DNA of 11,008 bases from J038 sp036734085 (GTDB taxonomy: Bacteria > Chloroflexota > Anaerolineae > Aggregatilineales > Phototrophicaceae), in NCBI GenBank assembly GCA_036734085.1, contig DAIMZF010000112.1, forward strand, positions 1 through 11,008, given 5' to 3'. Every line of letters starts with the position of its first letter. Within the stretch, counting starts at the first letter, position 1. A program made the position numbers and the translations under genes. Below the pieces are notes generated by a model. The model was not told where the DNA came from. It saw only the letters and a program-made list of their open reading frames with translations, and did not search any database. Positions 7,103 to 11,008 of the stretch are shown here, in pieces.

Positions 7103-7135
7103 GGTAGTCACTATAGCGCCTAGTGCGTGGCTACC
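7103..7135. terminator. Short nested hairpin at a convergent gene junction
   Basis: GGTAG (7103-7107) can pair with CTACC (7131-7135), and inside it CACTA (7109-7113) with TAGTG (7121-7125) around a 7-nt loop. It overlaps the last codons of the - strand kinase gene. The two convergent genes are separated by only 24 bp. No T-run follows on either strand, so terminator function is uncertain. Confidence 0.3.
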
Positions 7136-8244
7136 ATCGCTTGTGCGACTTTTAGCGGCAGATAAACTGTAACTTCTGTCCCTTCACCGGGTAAGGATGC
7201 AATTTTTAGTTCTCCGTTGTGGGCGTTGATAATTTGCTTAGCAATCACCAACCCCAGCCCTAGCCCTTGTTGCTCATATTCATCACGGTTGACCTGACCA
7301 AACGGTTGCAGGGCTTGTTCCAACTGTTCGGGCGTGAACCCCTGTCCTTTATCAATGATGACAATAGCAACTTTATCCCCTTTAACTTGCTGGCGGACGG
7401 TAATCTCGCTGTTTTCCGGCGAGTAAACCATTGCATTTGTGATAAGCTCCGCTAGGGCGTGCGTAAGGGAGGGCAGATGACCGGGAATAGCATGTTCGCC
7501 CACTGTGCCGACGACACTGACGGACGAGTCGGTGTTTTGGTTGGCGAAGCGGTGGGCGGTTGCAACCGCCTTCTGCAACATAGAGCCGACATCTATCTGG
7601 AATTCTTCCGATAAAACGGTCTCGTCCAAAAATCCCGCTTCTATCTTCATCATCAACACGGATTGCTCAATGATGCGGCTTAGGCGGCGGCTACCGGAAT
7701 TTAATGTCTCTAAACAGCTTTCAATCTGCTCTGTGGATAAGCTCTGCCAATGGCGATTCATCATCTCCTGTGCCAGCATAATCGATGAAAGCGGGGTGTT
7801 TAGCTCGTGGGCGACGATGCGCGTTAACCGTTTGCGGGTTGGCACCATCTCATCTTTCAGGGATTCCACAATGTCTGCCTGACGCTCCAGGCGGCTACGT
7901 ACCGCCGCCACAAGTTCCGCGTTGCTAAACGGCTTGGGCAAATAATCATCTGCACCAAGCTCCATGCCGTGCCGCATGAACGGACGCTCCGCACGGGCAG
8001 TAAGGAAGATTAACGGAATGGCCGCCGTCTTCGGGTTTTCGCGCAGGGCAATTAACACCTGATACCCGTCCATCTGCGGCATAGAGATGTCCGAAATAAT
8101 GAGATTAGGCGCTTTTTCCTTCGCCAATTCATACCCGATGAGACCGTTCGGCGCATCGGTCACATCGTAGCCTTCTAAGGTCAAAATTTGTGTGATGCTG
8201 TTGCGTAGTTCGTTTTCGTCTTCAATGACAAGTATTTTTGCCAT
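7120..8244 (-). CDS. Receiver-histidine kinase hybrid (REC-HisKA-HATPase_c)
   Basis: A 374-residue cytoplasmic protein. The receiver domain spans 1-120: ED pair E8/D9, phospho-acceptor D52 in ISDISMPQMDG, T82 in FLTAR, K104 in LPKPF. HisKA is at about 137-203 with a full H box AHELNTPLSS (H146). HATPase_c is at 218-365: N box ELITNAM (N270), G1 DKGQGF (298-303), G2 GLGLGL (327-332). All catalytic motifs are present, so it should autophosphorylate H146. Its N-terminal receiver can be phosphorylated by itself or by another kinase, most simply the PAS kinase encoded 33 bp upstream in the same operon. A good Shine-Dalgarno, AAGAGGG, lies about 12 nt upstream of the ATG (- strand, near 8255-8261). 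No signal peptide, sensor or output domain is visible, which suggests an internal relay component rather than a membrane sensor. The cognate output is not in this window. Confidence 0.93.
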   Translation of the reverse strand: MAKILVIEDENELRNSITQILTLEGYDVTDAPNGLIGYELAKEKAPNLIISDISMPQMDGYQVLIALRENPKTAAIPLIFLTARAERPFMRHGMELGADDYLPKPFSNAELVAAVRSRLERQADIVESLKDEMVPTRKRLTRIVAHELNTPLSSIMLAQEMMNRHWQSLSTEQIESCLETLNSGSRRLSRIIEQSVLMMKIEAGFLDETVLSEEFQIDVGSMLQKAVATAHRFANQNTDSSVSVVGTVGEHAIPGHLPSLTHALAELITNAMVYSPENSEITVRQQVKGDKVAIVIIDKGQGFTPEQLEQALQPFGQVNRDEYEQQGLGLGLVIAKQIINAHNGELKIASLPGEGTEVTVYLPLKVAQAMVATH

Positions 8245-8277
8245 GATGTTATACCCTCTTACTATGATTGAATGAAT

Positions 8278-10908
8278 TTATGATGTTTGTTGTAATGGAA
8301 AGCTAATGGTAATGGTTGTCCCTACCCCCACCTCACTGGTTAAATGGATTGAACCGCCGTGTGCTTCTACCGCTTGCTTGGCAATCATTAATCCCAAGCC
8401 TGTACCGGGAATTGTTTCTACATTGCTGGCACGTTGGAATGTCTGGAACAGGCGCTCCTGGTCTTCCTTGGGGATACCAATGCCACTATCCACAACACGA
8501 ATCACCGCTTGACCGTCATGATGGGTCACATGGACGCCAACTTCGCCCCCTTTGGGTGAATACTTGACAGCATTAGAGAGTAAATTCATCATCACACGCC
8601 GCATCAGGTTGGCGTCCAGATGGGCGCTTAAGCAGTCGTCATCGCTATACAGATGAATAGAATGTGTGTCTGCGGCGGTTAACTGGACATGGTTGATGAC
8701 TTCCTTACAGAACGCAATAAGGTCAACCTGTGCAGGCACAATCGATAATTGGCCGGTCTCCGCTTTGGTGACGGATAACACATCGTCAATTAAATCGCGC
8801 ATATGCAACACTTGATCCTGAATAAGTTGGATGTGATGCGTCCGGCTTTCCGGCGTGATGCGGTCAAAGTAATTCTGCACTAACCCTGCTGATGCTAAGA
8901 TGACGGCTAACGGGGTGCGGAATTCGTGAGAGACGACAGACACAAAGCCTGTCTTTAATTCGCTGAGTTCGCGCTCTCTTTCCAGCGTTTTGATGAGTTC
9001 TTTCTCAATCAATTTGCGCTGGGTAATGTCGCGGATGCTTAATATCAGGCTGGTTTCTTCGGTATCACGGTCAACAAATGCCGCCAGGCCGACATCAGCA
9101 TCAAATATCTTGCCATCCTGCTTGAGCATCTGCGCCTCAAAACGTGAAGTCTGTTTTGACTGTGTGGTGTGGTTGATGGCCTGTTCCATCTCATCGTGGC
9201 AGAGGGGGTCGAAGATGATGGATAGTGGCCGATTGAACAGCGCGTCCGGTTCGTATTTAAACATCGTGTTAAAGGCCGGGTTGGTCTGGTCGATGCGGCC
9301 TTCATCCGTCACCAGAATAATTGCATCACTCGTGTTATTGAGGATGGCTTCCACATGCTCTTTAATGCGGTTTAACTGCCGCGTGCGTTCTTCGATGCGA
9401 CGGTTCAGCTTGTGGGTATAGTCGCGTTCCGCTTGTTGGGCGATGCGAAGTTCTGTAATGTCTTCATGCACGATGATGATATATTCTTCATAATTCTCAA
9501 AATGATTCGCTGTCATGGCAAACCATCTCATTTCTTGCGGTGTGGGGCAGGCATACTCTGCCTTAAACACCGGGATCTCTCTGCTTATCACCTGCCGAAT
9601 GCCATCAGCAACCTGATGGCTGATTTCCGCATCTTCGCCCTCAGCCGCATCACATACCGCCAGGTAATTGATGCCAACGCTGTTATAGTGGTTGTCTATA
9701 CCAGCGTGCTGAGCAAACTGTTGCCATGCTAAATTGGTGGCGATAATCGTGCCCTGTGTATCCAATATGGCAACAAGCGCGGAGATAGAATTGACGGTGG
9801 CATGGGCAAACGCTTCGGATTCCCGTAGGGCGCTTTCATGTTCCTTGCGCGTGTTGATGTCTCTCAAGTAGACTGTTAGGCCGCTTTCCGCAGGATAGAT
9901 GGATAACTCTAGCCAATGATTGTGTATTAAAGAAAACGTCTCAAAGCGGGTGGGTTGTCGTGTTTGGCTAACATGCATGTGCTCTTGATAGATAACGCCA
10001 TCCATTAAGTAAGGGAAGACTTCCCAGATTGATTTGCCAATTAAGCCTTCGCGTGCTTTGTCCCATAGTGCTTCTGCGCGGCGGTTGACGTAAGTAAAGC
10101 GCCAATGGTTATCCAGCGCATAAAACGCATCATTGATGCTCTCTAAAATCTCGAAGATGCGTTGATGCGAAAGCGCGAGCATATAGTCAGATTTTTCACG
10201 TTCTATCGCACTCCTAAAGTAAACGGCCAGGCCATCTTCATATGGGTAGACGGTGACATCAAGCCAAGTGCCAAGCGGCGGGTAATGCTCCGTGAATGTC
10301 TGGGCAATACGGGTTTGCATCGTGCGATTGTATTCTTCATAGAAGGCCAGTTGCTTTGTCTCCGGGAATATTTGCCAGATGTTGTGGCCGATGAGTTCCT
10401 CCCGTGTGCGAAGCATAAGGTTTTCTGCTTCTTGGTTGACGTAAGTAAAACGCCAGTCACTGTCCAATATAAAGAAGGCGTCGCTCATGGTTTCTAGTGT
10501 GGTGGTATATTGCCTGCTGAGGCCGTCCACCTGTGCTTGCAGATTTTTCACGTCGGTTAAATCACGCCCATGAAGCACAAAATAGTCATGCTCGGTATCA
10601 TAATTGACTGACCAACTGACCCAACCATAGGCATTTTCACCGATACGATAGCGACATTCAAAGCGGGCTTGATGCCTGATGTCCACCGGCATATCATCAG
10701 GATGAATGCATTCCATAAAATTTACGGTGGCGAAATCATCTTCACTCGTATGAAGGCGCTTTCCGCAAGCTGTATTCATCCAGATAAATTGACCCGCAGA
10801 ATTGATGATGCAATAGAGGTCATCAAGCTGGTCTAAAAAGGCATAACTATTCATCGGGTGAGGCTCCAGCTTTAACCTTGTGTGAAGGTTCAGGTTTGGG
10901 TTTATCAT
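8278..10908 (-). CDS. Cytoplasmic multi-PAS sensor histidine kinase
   Basis: An 876-residue kinase without membrane segments. Five PAS-type modules can be delimited: about 20-120 (divergent, ending in the PAC-like VLHGRDLTDV), 130-235, 248-352, 363-486 and 515-631 (ending LSIRDITQRK). Modules 2 and 3 are close copies of each other. A charged coiled-coil segment (488-518, containing RRIEERTRQL) links modules 4 and 5, and another (631-652) leads into HisKA with H box SHEFRTPLAV (H661). The HATPase_c domain is at 765-871: N box NLLSNAVKYS (N779), G1 DSGIGIP (807-813), G2 GTGLGL (835-840). Ligands cannot be predicted, since no haem- or flavin-binding signature is clear. The start at 10908 has AGGA seven bases upstream. 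M19 (start 10854) is an alternative with GGAG about nine bases upstream. It is the first gene of an operon with the receiver-kinase. Confidence 0.93.
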   Translation of the reverse strand: MINPNLNLHTRLKLEPHPMNSYAFLDQLDDLYCIINSAGQFIWMNTACGKRLHTSEDDFATVNFMECIHPDDMPVDIRHQARFECRYRIGENAYGWVSWSVNYDTEHDYFVLHGRDLTDVKNLQAQVDGLSRQYTTTLETMSDAFFILDSDWRFTYVNQEAENLMLRTREELIGHNIWQIFPETKQLAFYEEYNRTMQTRIAQTFTEHYPPLGTWLDVTVYPYEDGLAVYFRSAIEREKSDYMLALSHQRIFEILESINDAFYALDNHWRFTYVNRRAEALWDKAREGLIGKSIWEVFPYLMDGVIYQEHMHVSQTRQPTRFETFSLIHNHWLELSIYPAESGLTVYLRDINTRKEHESALRESEAFAHATVNSISALVAILDTQGTIIATNLAWQQFAQHAGIDNHYNSVGINYLAVCDAAEGEDAEISHQVADGIRQVISREIPVFKAEYACPTPQEMRWFAMTANHFENYEEYIIIVHEDITELRIAQQAERDYTHKLNRRIEERTRQLNRIKEHVEAILNNTSDAIILVTDEGRIDQTNPAFNTMFKYEPDALFNRPLSIIFDPLCHDEMEQAINHTTQSKQTSRFEAQMLKQDGKIFDADVGLAAFVDRDTEETSLILSIRDITQRKLIEKELIKTLERERELSELKTGFVSVVSHEFRTPLAVILASAGLVQNYFDRITPESRTHHIQLIQDQVLHMRDLIDDVLSVTKAETGQLSIVPAQVDLIAFCKEVINHVQLTAADTHSIHLYSDDDCLSAHLDANLMRRVMMNLLSNAVKYSPKGGEVGVHVTHHDGQAVIRVVDSGIGIPKEDQERLFQTFQRASNVETIPGTGLGLMIAKQAVEAHGGSIHLTSEVGVGTTITISFPLQQTS
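10083..10455 (-). repeat. Pair of near-identical 22-bp segments from duplicated PAS modules
   Basis: The segments at 10083-10104 and 10434-10455 differ at a single base over 22 positions. They encode the same WRFTYVN strand of PAS modules 2 and 3 (around residues 152-158 and 269-275). The distance of 351 bp (117 codons) is one PAS-module length, so this marks an internal tandem domain duplication. Confidence 0.7.
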
Positions 10909-11008
10909 TTGTTTTCCTGTAGCTTTCTTCTTCGCTATCTGTGGCTAGATACTTGTTTTTTGCTAAACACTGAAAAAGTAAGCCATCGTATGCTTTTAAA
11001 TTATATAT
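10909..11008 (-). promoter_or_regulatory. Upstream region of the PAS kinase operon with a -10-like box
   Basis: The last 100 bp contain no gene. In - orientation a TATAAT matches at 11000-11005 inside an AT-rich stretch, and a Shine-Dalgarno-like ACAGGA (about 10914-10919) precedes the start codon at 10908. The matching -35 would lie beyond the window, so the promoter is only a candidate. It would imply a leader of roughly 85 nt. Confidence 0.3.

Noticed and set aside
8990..9421. 143-residue + strand reading frame opposite the PAS kinase
   Set aside because: Serine/arginine-rich antisense shadow with no motif or ribosome site.
1..11008. tRNA, rRNA, CRISPR arrays, insertion sequences, phage or plasmid genes
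   Set aside because: Looked for on both strands by eye; no cloverleaf, spaced direct-repeat array, transposase motif or terminal inverted repeats found.

Overview
The window holds seven protein-coding genes, one of them cut by the left edge, and no RNA genes, insertion sequences or CRISPR arrays that I can see. Base composition looks close to 50% GC by eye. The gene content is WD40 repeats, a Ras-like GTPase fused to TIR, a soluble multi-PAS histidine kinase and stand-alone proteins with an N-terminal receiver plus a kinase core. That content fits a free-living, signalling-rich bacterium such as a Chloroflexota (Anaerolineae-like) member, or less likely a cyanobacterium. This is inference from style, not from a marker gene.

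Region 1 (1-866, + strand) carries the end of a CxxC thioredoxin/peroxiredoxin-like protein and a small antibiotic-biosynthesis-monooxygenase (ABM) fold protein, probably co-transcribed. They converge on a CocE/NonD-type serine hydrolase (867-2675, - strand). A 9-bp inverted repeat between them could end transcription from both sides.

Region 2 (2676-5988) is the most unusual part. A 998-residue protein (2888-5884, - strand) combines an N-terminal seven-bladed WD40 propeller, a Ras/Roc-like GTPase, a COR-like middle region, a four-cysteine zinc ribbon and a C-terminal TIR domain. It reads as a complete sensor-switch-effector chain in one polypeptide, comparable in logic to NLR and Roco proteins. 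It may be an immune or cell-fate switch, but nothing in the window proves that. The 212 bp downstream of it include a 54-nt G-free (mRNA sense) leader just ahead of the hydrolase gene.

Region 3 (5885-11008) is a two-component cluster. A receiver-ATPase protein (5989-7095, + strand) is divergent from the TIR gene across about 104 bp. It keeps an intact phospho-acceptor Asp and ATP-binding boxes, but its histidine box is degenerate. It converges on a receiver-histidine kinase (7120-8244, - strand) with all motifs intact. Upstream of that kinase, in the same operon and only 33 bp away, is an 876-residue cytoplasmic kinase with about five PAS domains (8278-10908). No DNA-binding response regulator is present, so the likely wiring is kinase to receiver-kinase hybrids, with output elsewhere. 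The shared divergent promoter region is the only sequence-level link between this signalling cluster and the TIR protein.
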